DNA of 43,367 bases, taken from assembly GCA_964637565.1 (NCBI GenBank), contig CAZWTY010000029.1, forward strand, positions 1 through 43,367, read 5' to 3'. Under the pieces are notes generated by a model that worked only from the letters and a program-made list of their open reading frames with translations, was not told the DNA's origin and made no database searches. Origin of the DNA: DYJE01 sp964637565. GTDB lineage: Bacteria; Desulfobacterota; Desulfobacteria; Desulfobacterales; Desulfolunaceae. A program made the translations under genes and the position numbers. Of this stretch, positions 1 through 10,300 are shown piece by piece. Within the stretch, counting starts at the first letter, position 1, and every line of letters begins with the position of its first letter.

Positions 1-327
<327 letters not shown>

Positions 328-457
328 AGTTCCTTCCTGACAGTTTAAAATATAAAAACCGGATCATCCTGCGGCGCGTTCCGCCGGACATCCAGTTCCG
401 ATTCATAATCATCCGTTTCCACAAAGCAGGGCCTAAGGACGCCCCGCTTCATTCACA

Positions 458-991
458 TCACAGTTCTTCCACCGTGATGGAATCGTTGGTGTAAATGCAA
501 AGAGACGCGGCGATCCCCATGGTTTCCTCGGCAATACCCCTGGCGTCTAAGCTGCTGTGCCGGAGCAAAGCCACGGCCGCCGCCTGGGCCGCCACACTTC
601 CCGAACCGATGCTGATCACGTTCTCGTCCGGTTCGATCACATCGCCGTTGCCTGAGATCAGAAACATCTTGGCCTCGTCCACGGCGATCATCATGGCTTC
701 CAGGCGCCTCAGGTACTTGTCGGTCCGCCATTCCTTGGCCAGTTCCACCGCAGCCCGGGTCAGGTTGCCGTTGTACCGTTCGAGTTTTTCCTCCAGCTTT
801 TCCGTGAGGGTCATGGCGTCGGCCGTGGCTCCGGCAAAGCCCACCACAATTCTGTCCTTGTAGATCCGGCGCACTTTTTTCGCCTTGTGCTTGGTGACCG
901 TGTCACCCAGGGTGACCTGGCCGTCTCCGGCCACCACGGTTTTGCCGTCTTTCCTGATGGCGATGATGGTCGTTCCATGAAATGAAGTCAT
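458..991 (-). CDS. hslV: HslV, proteasome-like peptidase subunit
   Basis: A 177-residue threonine peptidase that forms the proteolytic core of HslUV. The start chosen gives MTSFHGTTIIAIRKDG; an upstream in-frame ATG would add 22 residues overlapping xerC and is unlikely. By comparison with E. coli HslV (TTIVSVRR), the catalytic threonine is probably T7, so the first six residues would be a short propeptide, as in several other bacteria. GDGQVTLGD and the GSGS segment near residue 125 are typical. It starts 19 bp after xerC ends and precedes hslU, matching the xerC/codV-hslV-hslU order known from other bacteria. Confidence 0.97.
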   Translation of the reverse strand: MTSFHGTTIIAIRKDGKTVVAGDGQVTLGDTVTKHKAKKVRRIYKDRIVVGFAGATADAMTLTEKLEEKLERYNGNLTRAAVELAKEWRTDKYLRRLEAMMIAVDEAKMFLISGNGDVIEPDENVISIGSGSVAAQAAAVALLRHSSLDARGIAEETMGIAASLCIYTNDSITVEEL

Positions 992-1010
992 GTATTTTCT
1001 ATGGTCCTTT

Positions 1011-1943
1011 TTATTTTCTTGGATGGGCCTTGTCGTAAGCCCGTGCCAGCCTGTCAATGGTTACATGGGTGTACTTCTGGGTCGTGGACAGGCTTTCATG
1101 ACCCAGAATTTCCTGAACTCCCCGGAGGTCCGCCCCCGCGTCCAGCATATGGGTGGCAAACGAATGACGCACCGCGTGGGGATAAATCGACACACTGATT
1201 CCCGTCTTCTCCGCCCAGGCCTTCAAAAGCCGGGCCATGGACCGTTCGGTGAGCCGGGTTCCGCTTTTGTTGAGAAACACCGCCTTTGGATCTTTTACCG
1301 ATCCAGGCCCGGCCAGAACCAGCGCGTTCCTGTAAGCGTCCATGGCGTCCAGAGCCCTTCGTCCGATGGGGGCCACCCGTTCCTTGTTTCCCTTGCCCAG
1401 AACACGGATCACCCCTCCGGCCCGGTCCACACGGTCCAGGTCGAGTCCTGCGAGTTCCGAAATCCGGATTCCCGTGGAGTAAAGGGTTTCGAACATGGCC
1501 CTGTCCCTCAATCCTGCCAGGCTGCTGTCGTGGATTCCATCGAGAAGCCGGAACATATCGTCCACCGTCAGGTAAACGGGAATGGGTTTGTCCTGTTTCG
1601 GTGTGGCCACCTTGTCCGCCGGGCTGTCAGTCACCACCCCAGATTTCATCAAGTGTTTGAAAAACGAACGGAGGGCCGACAGTTTCCGGGCCACCGAGCT
1701 TTTTTTATCGTTCTTTTTGTACAGGGCTCCAAGATAAGCTCGGATGCCCATCACGTCAACCTGTGCCGGGGTGAGGGATTCGAGATCCTCTTTTTTTTCG
1801 GGATCAAGGCCGCGGTATCCGGCGAAAAACCGGCAGAACTCCGTCAGATCGTTCCTGTAGGCCCGCAGGGTGTGCTGCGAATAGTTCTTCTGCACCGACA
1901 GAACATCGATAAATCCGTCAATCTGGCCAGGTATGTGGTTCAT
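1011..1943 (-). CDS. xerC: Tyrosine recombinase XerC
   Basis: A 310-residue site-specific tyrosine recombinase, normally working with XerD at dif to resolve chromosome dimers. An N-terminal SAM-like core-binding domain (about residues 1-95) precedes the catalytic domain. The catalytic set is visible: Arg in STGIRISEL, Lys in the beta-hairpin GKGNKERVAPI, HAVRHSFATH (H-x-x-R), LGHESLSTT and the nucleophilic Tyr in TQKYTHV. The length is normal for XerC/D. The ATG follows GGAAGGA and starts 13 bp after the UDG gene. The adjacency to hslVU favours XerC over XerD or an integron or phage integrase; no mobile-element features are nearby. Confidence 0.93.
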   Translation of the reverse strand: MNHIPGQIDGFIDVLSVQKNYSQHTLRAYRNDLTEFCRFFAGYRGLDPEKKEDLESLTPAQVDVMGIRAYLGALYKKNDKKSSVARKLSALRSFFKHLMKSGVVTDSPADKVATPKQDKPIPVYLTVDDMFRLLDGIHDSSLAGLRDRAMFETLYSTGIRISELAGLDLDRVDRAGGVIRVLGKGNKERVAPIGRRALDAMDAYRNALVLAGPGSVKDPKAVFLNKSGTRLTERSMARLLKAWAEKTGISVSIYPHAVRHSFATHMLDAGADLRGVQEILGHESLSTTQKYTHVTIDRLARAYDKAHPRK

Positions 1944-1956
1944 CCCGTCCTTCCCA

Positions 1957-2688
1957 TCATGCGGGAGCCTGGGGCTTAGCCAGTCCCAGAACAGCCATGA
2001 TCTTCTTCAAATCTTCCCAGGCGTCCCGTTTTTTATCGGGGCTCCTCAAAAGGTACGCCGGATGGAACGTGGGCATCAGCCGGATCCCCCGGTATTCGTG
2101 AAAATGTCCCCTCAAACGGGTGATCCCCTCCTGGGTTCCCAGAAGGGCCTGGGTGACCACGGCCCCCAGGGTGCAGATCACGAGAGGACTTACCGCCATG
2201 ATCTGGCGTTCGAGGAAAGGCAGACAGACCACCATCTCCTCGGGGGCCGGATTTCTGTTGTCCATGGGCCGGCACTTCACCACATTGGCGATGTACACCT
2301 CGCCACGGGCAAGTCCCATGGCCTGGATCATTTTCGTGAGAAGCTGGCCCGACTCCCCGACAAACGGCAGGCCCTGCATGTCTTCCTCGTACCCCGGAGC
2401 CTCGCCCACAAACATCAGCCGGGCGTTTGGGTTTCCCTGGCCAAACACCAGGTTTTTTCTTTTTTCCGAAAGCCGGCATCTCCGGCAGTCGCCCAGATCG
2501 GAGCGGATGGCGTCCAGGCTGTCCGGCTTCGCGTTTTTCTTCCGGGGTTTTCCCCAGGCGTCAAGGCAGGCGATACTTTGATCCGAACAGTCAAACCCCT
2601 TGATACCCAGGGTTTTCATGTAAGCCAGACTGCGTTTCACCTGATTACAGACCAGGGCAAGATCGTTCGGTGAAGGTTCACGGTTCAT
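1957..2688 (-). CDS. Family 4 (type 4) uracil-DNA glycosylase, 4Fe-4S
   Basis: A 243-residue base-excision repair enzyme that removes uracil from DNA. Motif A is GEAPGYEED and the C-terminal active-site segment is PTFHPAYLLR. Four cysteines fit the family 4Fe-4S cluster: C68 and C71 (CRRC), C139 (VKCRP) and C155. The first 65 residues are a variable extension seen in many bacterial members. The start codon overlaps the coaBC stop by 4 bases (ATGA), so translation is probably coupled. Older annotations call this family 'phage SPO1 DNA polymerase-related'. The assignment rests on motifs and is strong. Confidence 0.94.
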   Translation of the reverse strand: MNREPSPNDLALVCNQVKRSLAYMKTLGIKGFDCSDQSIACLDAWGKPRKKNAKPDSLDAIRSDLGDCRRCRLSEKRKNLVFGQGNPNARLMFVGEAPGYEEDMQGLPFVGESGQLLTKMIQAMGLARGEVYIANVVKCRPMDNRNPAPEEMVVCLPFLERQIMAVSPLVICTLGAVVTQALLGTQEGITRLRGHFHEYRGIRLMPTFHPAYLLRSPDKKRDAWEDLKKIMAVLGLAKPQAPA

Positions 2689-3884
2689 GACAACTCAAGA
2701 ATCCTGTCGAACAGAAGGCCGGCCACCTGTTCCTTGTCCATGGGCTCCAGGGCTTCCACCCGGCCGTCCCTGTAAAAGAAGGTCACGGTGTTGTCGTCGG
2801 TGCCGAAGCCTTTGGAACCGCCCACCAGGTTGCCCACGATCATGTCCAGGTTTTTGGCCTCCAGCTTTTTCACCGCGTTCGCTTTGAGATCCTGGGTTTC
2901 GGCGGCAAAGCCCACCAGGATCTGGCCTTTTCTCTTCTGCTGACCGGCACACTTCAGAATATCCGGGTTCTTTTCCAATTCCAGGACCAGAGTCTCCTCG
3001 GTTTTCTTGATCTTGTGCTCGGCCTGGTGCTTCACACGGTAATCGGCCACAGCCGCCACTTTCACGGCGATATCGGCCCGGTCCATGGCGCCCAGGAATG
3101 CCTCTTTCATCTCCTCGGCGGACTGGACCTTCACCAGGTCCACGTTGAGAGGGGGCGCAAGGCTGACCGGCCCTGAGACCAGGGTCACCCGGGCTCCCCG
3201 GCGTTCCGCGGCCCGGGCGATGGCGTAACCCATCTTGCCCGAGGAATGGTTGGAGATGTAACGCACCGGGTCGATGGCTTCCCGCGTGGGTCCGGCGCTG
3301 ACCAGCACATGCTTGCCGGCCAGATCTTTGACGGTGGCAAGACCGATGATCCGGTCCACGATGTCGGCCGGTTCGGGAAACCGCCCGGCTCCGGTGGTGC
3401 CGCAGGCCATTTCCCCCACGCCGGGTTCCACAAAATAACAGCCGTCGTTTTCAAGAATATCGATGTTCCGCTGCACGGCCCGGCTTTCGTACATGGCCGT
3501 GTTCATGGCCGGACAGATCACGATTTTCGAACGGACCGCCAGGAGAAAGGTGGACAGGGCGTCGTCGGCGATGCCGTTTGCCATTTTGCCGATGATGTTG
3601 GCCGTGGCCGGCGCCACGATCACCAGATCGGCTGTCTCGGCCCAGCGGATGTGCCGGATCGAGGCATCGGAACCGCCTTCTTCGAACAGGTCCGCGAAAA
3701 CAGGCTCACCGGAAAGGGCCTGGAACGTCATGGGGCCCACGAATTCCATGGCCGACCGGGTCATGATCACCCGGACTTTCGCGCCCTGTTTCTGGAGAAG
3801 CCGGAGCAGTTCCACGGCCTTGTACACGGCGATACCGCCGGTGACCCCAATCACGATGGTTTTGTTTTTCAGATGTTCGATCAC
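2685..3884 (-). CDS. coaBC: CoaBC, phosphopantothenoylcysteine decarboxylase / phosphopantothenate-cysteine ligase
   Basis: A 399-residue bifunctional enzyme carrying out two steps of coenzyme A synthesis from 4'-phosphopantothenate. The N-terminal flavoprotein (CoaC) half shows GVTGGIAVYKAVELLR, the catalytic PAMNTAMY motif and the substrate-clamp region ACGTTGAGRFPEP. The C-terminal CoaB ligase half begins near VLVSAGPTREAIDPVRYI and continues with NHSSGKMGYAIA and AAVADYR. The start is GTG, overlapping the stop of the upstream lipoprotein gene by 4 bases (GTGA). It overlaps the downstream UDG gene likewise, so these three genes are translated as a coupled set. Confidence 0.97.
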   Translation of the reverse strand: MIEHLKNKTIVIGVTGGIAVYKAVELLRLLQKQGAKVRVIMTRSAMEFVGPMTFQALSGEPVFADLFEEGGSDASIRHIRWAETADLVIVAPATANIIGKMANGIADDALSTFLLAVRSKIVICPAMNTAMYESRAVQRNIDILENDGCYFVEPGVGEMACGTTGAGRFPEPADIVDRIIGLATVKDLAGKHVLVSAGPTREAIDPVRYISNHSSGKMGYAIARAAERRGARVTLVSGPVSLAPPLNVDLVKVQSAEEMKEAFLGAMDRADIAVKVAAVADYRVKHQAEHKIKKTEETLVLELEKNPDILKCAGQQKRKGQILVGFAAETQDLKANAVKKLEAKNLDMIVGNLVGGSKGFGTDDNTVTFFYRDGRVEALEPMDKEQVAGLLFDRILELS

Positions 3885-4414
3885 TCTTCGGTCACTCCGC
3901 TTGGTTCGATGAGGCCCTTGGGTTCGCCCATGTCTTCCTGTTTCGAAAGAATCGCCTCAGGCTTGACGAAACCCTGGGGTCGGCTGATTTCAAAGGCCAC
4001 GGCAATCCGAAGGTCCGTGGTGAAATTGGTTTCCGACAGTTCGACGATAGCCCAGCGTTTATCTTTGTTGAACACAAGAATCGACGAAAAGGAGGTTTTG
4101 GTCAGGGTGACAAAGGTCCAGCCGTCTTTCAGCATCTGAATGCTGAAAAAATTTACCGCGGATGTCAGATCCACAGGGCCGTAAAACGACATGAAACCCG
4201 TGGCGGACGCCCCGGTCCCCGTTACCGAGCAATGCTTCTTTTTTTCCCTGAAATCCCCGGGAACGAGAATATCCTTGAACTGGCAGTAAACCGGAGGTTT
4301 TACGCTGTCCGGCTTGGAGGTTTTCCCCGTTTTTCCGTCAAGGGACCGGCATCCGCCGACCACAAGCATCAGCATCACAAAAATCAAAATGATCAATACG
4401 TTGTTTTTCTTCAT
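3881..4414 (-). CDS. Hypothetical lipoprotein at the head of the coaBC operon
   Basis: A 177-residue protein with a lipoprotein signal: basic MKKNN, a hydrophobic stretch and the lipobox LVVGGC (Cys at about 22). The mature part has a CQFKD...KKKHC region, then a compact alpha/beta-looking domain (VDLTSAVNFFSIQMLKDGW, AIVELSETN) and an acidic tail. I do not recognise a named family. The pattern of a short strand, an amphipathic helix ending in GW, then strands resembles small deltaproteobacterial envelope lipoproteins, but that is an impression only. Its stop overlaps the coaBC GTG, so it leads the operon and shares its promoter. Confidence 0.85.
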   Translation of the reverse strand: MKKNNVLIILIFVMLMLVVGGCRSLDGKTGKTSKPDSVKPPVYCQFKDILVPGDFREKKKHCSVTGTGASATGFMSFYGPVDLTSAVNFFSIQMLKDGWTFVTLTKTSFSSILVFNKDKRWAIVELSETNFTTDLRIAVAFEISRPQGFVKPEAILSKQEDMGEPKGLIEPSGVTEE

Positions 4415-4515
4415 ACCTTATTATCCATCCTCTTCGGTGTCTGTTTCACAAGCGGCCTCTTTTCAACCTTCGGCCCACCCTGCCGTCACCCGGCCTTTTT
4501 TTGAAAAACAGCACT

Positions 4516-4545
4516 CTTATACCTTTTTTGCCCCTCTTAAAGCAA
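4516..4545 (-). promoter_or_regulatory. Candidate sigma-70 promoter for the lipoprotein-coaBC-udg-xerC-hslVU operon
   Basis: Read on the minus strand, TTGCTT (-35) and TATAAG (-10, 5 of 6 matches) are separated by 18 bases. The predicted start is near 4509, leaving a leader of about 95 bases before the ATG at 4414. No other good match was seen between 4415 and 4660. Confidence 0.42.
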
Positions 4546-4659
4546 GATCCTTCTTGTCCTGCCCGCCCTGTCCGGGAATGAAAGAAACGCCACCCCTCAA
4601 CGCCATGACAAACCGCGGCACAAAAAAGTGTTGCACAACAGCAAACCCTGTACTATAGG

Positions 4660-4870
4660 GAACATTATTTTTATCGAATCCCCTAATTTACATCGCTTAT
4701 ATTTTTTATTTATTAGATGTTTTAGCATACCTATGGGTAACTTATATTTTTTGATCCAAGATCATAAAACATGACGACCAAACCAGCCAAACCTAAAACC
4801 ATTTCATAATTATCTTTATTTGTTGCATTATAAAATTTTAAATAAGCCTTAAAACACGGGAACAAGGGGC
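4660..4870. other. AT-rich intergenic stretch upstream of the minor-pilin operon
   Basis: The 489-bp gap between the divergent lipoprotein and fimT genes contains the minus-strand promoter and then this visibly AT-rich block, with many T and A tracts, unlike the GC-rich genes on either side. It probably holds the fimT promoter. The best plus-strand pair I find is TTTACA (4687-4692) and TATTAG (4711-4716), 18 bases apart, but in such AT-rich DNA this is weak evidence. I looked for a c-di-GMP riboswitch core and for a GG-N10-GC sigma-54 site and found neither. Confidence 0.4.
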
Positions 4871-4903
4871 TTGCCGCAATCAAAAAAACGGTTGGACAAA
4901 ATA

Positions 4904-5488
4904 ATGGGTATCAGGATTAATTTAAAAACATGCGTTCATAATAGAGATTCAGGTTTTACTTTGATGGAACTTATCATCTCCATGACCATCCTTTCTCTGC
5001 TCGCCACAGGAACGGGTTTCGCCATTGTCCGGACCCTTCCGGACCACCATCTCCAGAAGGCGGCCCAGGGACTTTTCCTGGATTTCCAGCTGGCCAAATC
5101 CACGGCTGTTCTTTTTCAGGAGCCGGTGATCGTGAGTTTTTCAACGGACAACAACATGTATACCGTCATGAGGACGGGTTCCGACGGAACTGTCGGGGGA
5201 ACAGGTCCTGCCGCTGACACCCTGGTCAAGGAAGTGAGTTTCGAAAACTCGAGCCACGGCATCGTCTTTGGCAGAGGCGTGGCCCCACCCTGCCCTGACT
5301 GCTCTCCGGATGCGGTCACCTATCCCGAAAAGAAAACCCGGTTCAACATCAACGGCAGCGTGAACGCCAACGGCTATGTCTACCTGACCCACGACAACGG
5401 GGATCTCTGTTACAAGGTGGGAACACCCACCATGGCCGGCGTGGTTGCCATGGACAAAGCCAGAAACGGCATCTGGGAGAAACGTTGA
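4904..5488 (+). CDS. fimT: FimT/GspH-like minor pilin
   Basis: A 194-residue type IV prepilin-like protein. After a leader of about 17 residues it has the prepilin peptidase motif G/FTLMELI with Glu at +5 and a hydrophobic N-terminal helix (IISMTILSLLATGTGFAIV). The rest is a globular GspH/FimT-type domain with cysteines (PPCPDCSPDA). The ATG at 4904 was chosen; a TTG 33 bases upstream is in frame, but its AAGGGG is only one base away. Minor pilins of this type help prime and cap type IV pili. It is first in fimT-pilW-pilV-pilX-pilY1 and overlaps pilW. Confidence 0.85.
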   Translation: MGIRINLKTCVHNRDSGFTLMELIISMTILSLLATGTGFAIVRTLPDHHLQKAAQGLFLDFQLAKSTAVLFQEPVIVSFSTDNNMYTVMRTGSDGTVGGTGPAADTLVKEVSFENSSHGIVFGRGVAPPCPDCSPDAVTYPEKKTRFNINGSVNANGYVYLTHDNGDLCYKVGTPTMAGVVAMDKARNGIWEKR

Positions 5489-6192
5489 CCGTGAGCGGAA
5501 ACAAAGGGTTCAGTCTCGTGGAAATCCTTGTCGGCCTTGCCGTGGCTTCGGTTCTTGCCACAGCCGTCTATGGAATCTTTTCAGTTCAGCACAGGATTTA
5601 TCTGGCCCAGAAACAGATCGCGGATCTCCAGCAAAATCTCCGGACCTGCATGTACCTGCTTGAAGAAGACATAAAGCATGCCTGTTTCGATCCCACGGGC
5701 TCGGCCCGGCCCACGATCCTCCATGCGGACAGGGGGACTTTCAGGTTCCAGGCAGACCTCAACGAAAACGGACACCGGTTCAACGCCGATCCCGAAGAGG
5801 ACGACCTGGCCGCCATGAGCGGTTCCGATCCCAACGAGACCCTTGGCTTCAGGCTGGGTCTCACGGAAAAACAAGGGGTTCGAAGCCTGATCCGTGAAGT
5901 CTGGGGTGGAAGTCAGAGAATGGCCGATCATATCGAGGCCCTTGATTTCGCCTATCTGGATTCCGATGGAACGCCCCTTGCCCAGTTTCCCCTGTCCAGG
6001 GAAGACCGTGAAAAGATCCGGGCTGTGGAAGTGACCCTGGTAACCCGCAGTCCCCGTCCATGCCGGGGCAGGATCGATCCAATCCAGTACCGCAACCTCC
6101 GGGGAGATATCCTGGTCTCCGGCAAGGGCGATGCCTACCAGAGACGCGCCTTTTCAAAAATCATCCACCTTAGAAACAGGAGCAGCTCATGA
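5485..6192 (+). CDS. pilW: PilW-like minor pilin
   Basis: A 235-residue prepilin-like protein. The cleavage motif is NKG/FSLVEIL with Glu at +5 and the helix continues VGLAVASVLATAVYGIFSV, followed by QHRIYLAQKQIADLQQNLR, typical of PilW (DUF-type minor pilin with QQ..LR segment). The start is taken as TTG at 5485, five bases after GGGAG and overlapping the fimT stop; GTG at 5491 is the alternative and shortens the leader by two residues. It overlaps pilV by 4 bases (ATGA). Role inferred from family and order: part of the minor-pilin complex with PilV, PilX and PilY1. Confidence 0.85.
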   Translation: MTVSGNKGFSLVEILVGLAVASVLATAVYGIFSVQHRIYLAQKQIADLQQNLRTCMYLLEEDIKHACFDPTGSARPTILHADRGTFRFQADLNENGHRFNADPEEDDLAAMSGSDPNETLGFRLGLTEKQGVRSLIREVWGGSQRMADHIEALDFAYLDSDGTPLAQFPLSREDREKIRAVEVTLVTRSPRPCRGRIDPIQYRNLRGDILVSGKGDAYQRRAFSKIIHLRNRSSS

Positions 6193-6632
6193 CAAGCCCT
6201 GACCATGAAAAGGGATTCACCCTCATTGAGACCCTGATCGCCATGGTTCTCTTCGCCATTGGCATCCTCGCCGTCACGACACTTCAACTCAGCTCCATCC
6301 GGGGCAACACACGGGCCAACACGCTCACCCTGGCCGGAAGCGCGGCCTCGGACCTGTCCGAAGAACTCCGGTCCGTCGCCTTTGACGATCCCCGGCTTGC
6401 CGAAGGACTTCACGAACCTCAGCCCCATGGGCGGCTGTGGGTGGGCTGGAACGTGGTCCACGACACCCCGTTTCCTGCCCTGACCACGGATACCGACGGC
6501 CAGCCCATGGAACCGGTTTCGTTGTGTAAAACCATCGACATTGTGGTTTTTACCGATTCCCGGGGCTTTGACGACAAGGCGGGGAAAAACAGGCTGCTCA
6601 CCTGCGGCTTCGTCAAGACCAGGTCCCTGTGA
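6189..6632 (+). CDS. pilV: PilV-like minor pilin
   Basis: A 147-residue prepilin-like protein with leader MTSPDHEKG, cleavage motif G/FTLIETL (Glu at +5) and hydrophobic helix IAMVLFAIGILAVTTLQL, the standard PilV pattern. The globular part is short and contains two cysteines that could form a disulfide (SLCKT and LTCGF). Its ATG overlaps the pilW stop (ATGA), so translation is coupled. Order within the operon is that of minor pilin clusters in Pseudomonas-type type IV pilus systems. Confidence 0.87.
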   Translation: MTSPDHEKGFTLIETLIAMVLFAIGILAVTTLQLSSIRGNTRANTLTLAGSAASDLSEELRSVAFDDPRLAEGLHEPQPHGRLWVGWNVVHDTPFPALTTDTDGQPMEPVSLCKTIDIVVFTDSRGFDDKAGKNRLLTCGFVKTRSL

Positions 6633-6660
6633 CAATCATCCGGAAAGAAAGGACAAACCT

Positions 6661-7266
6661 GTGAACCAGAGAAAGAAGCACGGAAACCAGCGGGGATCGA
6701 TCCTTCTCTACACCCTGATCGTCCTGACGATCCTCTGTCTCGTTGGAGCCATTGGAATCCAGACCACCTGGTTCGAACTCCGGCTCTCGGGCAACGACCG
6801 GCTGATCAACCGCCTGAAAATCAAAGCCGAATCCGCCGCATTGGCCGCCATGATTCTGGTGGACAGACAGCCTCCGCGGGTTCTCCGGGACAGCGACTGG
6901 GAATCTTCCACACGCATGCCGTGGCTGTCACGAGGCGGCGGCAACCGTTTTGACCAGGACAGCGGAGAAGAAAAACGGTCAGCCGTCAACAACTACATCC
7001 GTGACACGGCCAACTGGGATCATGATGGAGCAACACCCAACTGCGCTGTCCTCGCCGCTGAAAACGACGACGATGAAAAAAAGTCCTTTTTTGACCAGAA
7101 CTTTCCAGACTGCCGTTTCCAGGTCATCGACATGGACGTGGCCCAGGGCTCTTCTCTCCAGACCGGCAATCGCTACGAAACCCTTCATAACCTCTACATC
7201 ACCGGATTCAGCTCGGAACGCCAGGGCAAATGCCTGGTTCAGATCGGTTATAGAAAGCGTTACTGA
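6661..7266 (+). CDS. pilX: PilX-like minor pilin
   Basis: A 201-residue protein with a basic leader, RGSILLYTLIVLTILCLVGAIGI hydrophobic helix and no Glu at +5, as is usual for PilX-type proteins. The GTG at 6661 was chosen because AAGGA lies seven bases upstream; longer in-frame extensions overlap pilV. The sequence after the helix (GNDRLINRLKIKAESAALAAM) matches the PilX habit of a helix with A-E residues. It lies between pilV and pilY1 and probably joins them in the pilus-tip complex. Confidence 0.82.
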   Translation: MNQRKKHGNQRGSILLYTLIVLTILCLVGAIGIQTTWFELRLSGNDRLINRLKIKAESAALAAMILVDRQPPRVLRDSDWESSTRMPWLSRGGGNRFDQDSGEEKRSAVNNYIRDTANWDHDGATPNCAVLAAENDDDEKKSFFDQNFPDCRFQVIDMDVAQGSSLQTGNRYETLHNLYITGFSSERQGKCLVQIGYRKRY

Positions 7267-7324
7267 TCGGTGCGAGTAAGGTTGATTGCCTAATTTTCAT
7301 GAAATTCACAGACACAGGTGTTTT

Positions 7325-10300
7325 ATGTTCCATGGTACAGCCTTCACAAAATCTGCCCTGAATCCGGGGCGTGGCGTAAGCCCCCTTTCCATTCTCATGA
7401 CCGGACTGATGTTCGCCACAATGGTCTGGCCGGCTGCCGTTCCGGCCACCGACATCGCCGATTACCCTTTGGAGCTTGCGTCAAAGGCCGCTCCACCGGT
7501 GGTCATGGTGGTCCTGGACGATTCCAGCAGCATGGACCTGGAATTCATCACCCCTGAAAACGACGGAACGTTCGAAGGCAACGGCTATGTTTTTCCGGCA
7601 AACCCGGGAGACAACGTTTTCAGGACACCTTCGACCTACATGACCGAAGAGGAGCGCAAGACCTGGAAATCCCAGTGGCATGGTTACAACGCCCTTTACT
7701 ACAATCCGAAAACAACCTACACGCCCTGGCCAGCTCCGGATGGCTTGGGCTTCCTGCCAGACGCCGACACGGCCCGGCCAAGGTCCAACCCCATGAACCC
7801 CTCTCCGACCCTGGCCCTTGACGGAGTCTATCTGGCGATCCCCGTCCGGGGCACCGGAAACCCCGAAATCATCCGGAACGCCCACTACTATGTTCTGGAT
7901 GACAGGAATTCAAACAAACGGGAAGATCCGGGAGAAGGCCTGTTTCTCATCTCCATGACGGGAGAAGGCCGTGACGTCTTCCGTGTGTCGGACAACGACA
8001 ACGACGGCCGCGTCGACGACGGGGAACTGATCCACACAACGCTCTCCCAGATCCCCGAGGCTGTAAGACCAGGCCCCGGTCTGCCCGAGGATCTGGCGAA
8101 CTTCGCCAACTGGTACTCTTTCTACAGGCGACGGTCCCTTGCCGCCAAGGCAGCCGTGGGCAGGGTCCTGTCCGATCTCTCCGGAATCAACGTGGGTTTT
8201 TACAGCATCAACACAAATCTTGTCCAGGACGCCCTTCCGGTTCGTGTGACGGGAAGGGACGGCACAGTCAGCGACAAAAGCCCGGATCTTCTCTCCCGGC
8301 TTTACCGGATGAAAAGCCAGGGTTCGACACCATTGCGTGAAGGCCTGGACGCGGTGGGTCGTTATTACCAGGGCTTGGAGCCCCGAGGGCTGGGGCCGTC
8401 GCCATACGCCTCCAAAGAGGACGGGGGTGAATGCCAGAGGGTGTACAGCCTGGTCATGACCGACGGTTACTGGACCGAAACCTCATTTTCCCTTTCAAGA
8501 CCCGATCCTGACACTGACGGTCACGGCAATACCCTGGCCGACGTGGCCATCACCTATTTTCTCACCGATCTCCGGCCCGATTTAAGAGACCTGCTGTTTC
8601 CAATGGAATGCGACACCTCTCCTCAGCAGCACATGGTGACCTTCACCGTGAGTTTCGGTCTGTCAGGCACCCTGAAACCGGAAGATTACATGGACGATGC
8701 CTCACCCTGCCAATTGAAAAACAGATTCAACGACCCACCGGCATGGCCGGATCCCTACTGCCAGAGCTGCAGTGCAAAAATCGACGATCTCTGGCACGCA
8801 TCGTCCAATACCTTCGGCTCGCATTTCAGCGCCTCGAACCCGGAAAACCTGACCGCCTCTCTCCAGGCTGTTTTCAATCGAATCCGGGCCATGGAATCCT
8901 CGGCTTCTCCGGTCACGGCGGCCTCACAGTCGTTTTTCTCTTCAACCACTGTCTTCCAGGCCTTTTACGACAGCTCGGACTGGAGCGGAGACCTCGAGGC
9001 CAGGAAACTTTATTACGACCCTATCACTCAACGTGTCTCCATCGCACCCGATCCCCTCTGGCGGGCCGGTGAAAAACTTTTGAGCAGATCTGCGGAAAGC
9101 AGGAACATCATCGGATTCGACGGCAAAAAAGCGGTCTCCTTCACCTGGGATGAATTGAGCGACACCCAGAAAAGCCAGCTGAACCATGACCCGGAACTCC
9201 TCTCCTATCTCAGGGGAAATCCCAACCCCCGGTTCAGAAAACGGAAGGGAAAACTTGGCGACATCGTCCACGCATCACCCCATGTGATCGGCAACCATCT
9301 GTATGTCGGTGCAAACGACGGCATGCTCCATGTATTCAACGCGGCGTCTGGCGAAGAGGCATTTGCTTACGTGCCCAACCTTGTGTTTCCCGACCTTGCA
9401 AGGCTGGCCGACAAATTATACGCCCACCGCTGCTTTGTGGATCAGACACCGGCCTGTTCGGATATCCGGATTTCCGGAAAAGACAAAATCTGGCTTGTGG
9501 GAGGGCTGGGCAAGGGTGGCAAAGGCTATTTCTGCCTGGACATCACGGAGGTGGACCGCATGGGCTCTTTCTCGCCTGATAACCTGAAACAGCTGGTTCA
9601 ATGGGAATTCAAAGATGAGGAGGGACTGGGCTACACCTTCAGCGAACCGGTAATCGTTCGGACAAAATCGCCGCAGCACGAGTACGTGGTGATTTTCGGG
9701 AACGGTTACGGGTGCAAAGACGGGTTTTCCAGGCTGTACATCGTCGATGCCATCACAGGTCAGGTTATCCGGAACCTTAGCACGGACAAAGGGGATGGCA
9801 ACGGCATGTCCTCGCCCATCGTCACCGATGTCAACAACGATGGCAAGGCGGATTTCGTCTACGCGGGAGACCTGAAAGGCCACATCTGGAAATGGAGCCT
9901 CGAAGCTTACGACCCCCTGCTCTGGGATTTCTCGTTCAGGGACAGAGATTCGAAACCCGCCCCCTTGTTCAGCACGGCAGAAGGCCAACCGGTGACCACA
10001 CGACCCGATGTGATGCGTCATCCGAACCGTCATGGTTATATGGTCTGTTTCGGAACCGGAAAATACTTGGGGGTTTCAGACCTCGGCACAGAAAACATCC
10101 AGGCCGTTTACGGAATCTGGGATTACGGGGATGATCCGGGCGAATACCTGGGATCCTTCAACGCAAAGACAGGACAACTTTCAAACCATCCTGACCAGGG
10201 GGCTTCAAAAGTCCGTCTGGCACCCCAGATTATCACGGCCATGGAAGACGAGGACGGTTTGCCTGTCTGGAGAACCGTTTCGAAACATCCTGTCCGATAT

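Noticed and set aside
4660..4870. Possible c-di-GMP riboswitch upstream of the pilin operon
   Set aside because: The CAAACC-like words at 4778-4800 are not accompanied by the conserved paired stems and tetraloop-receptor of that class.
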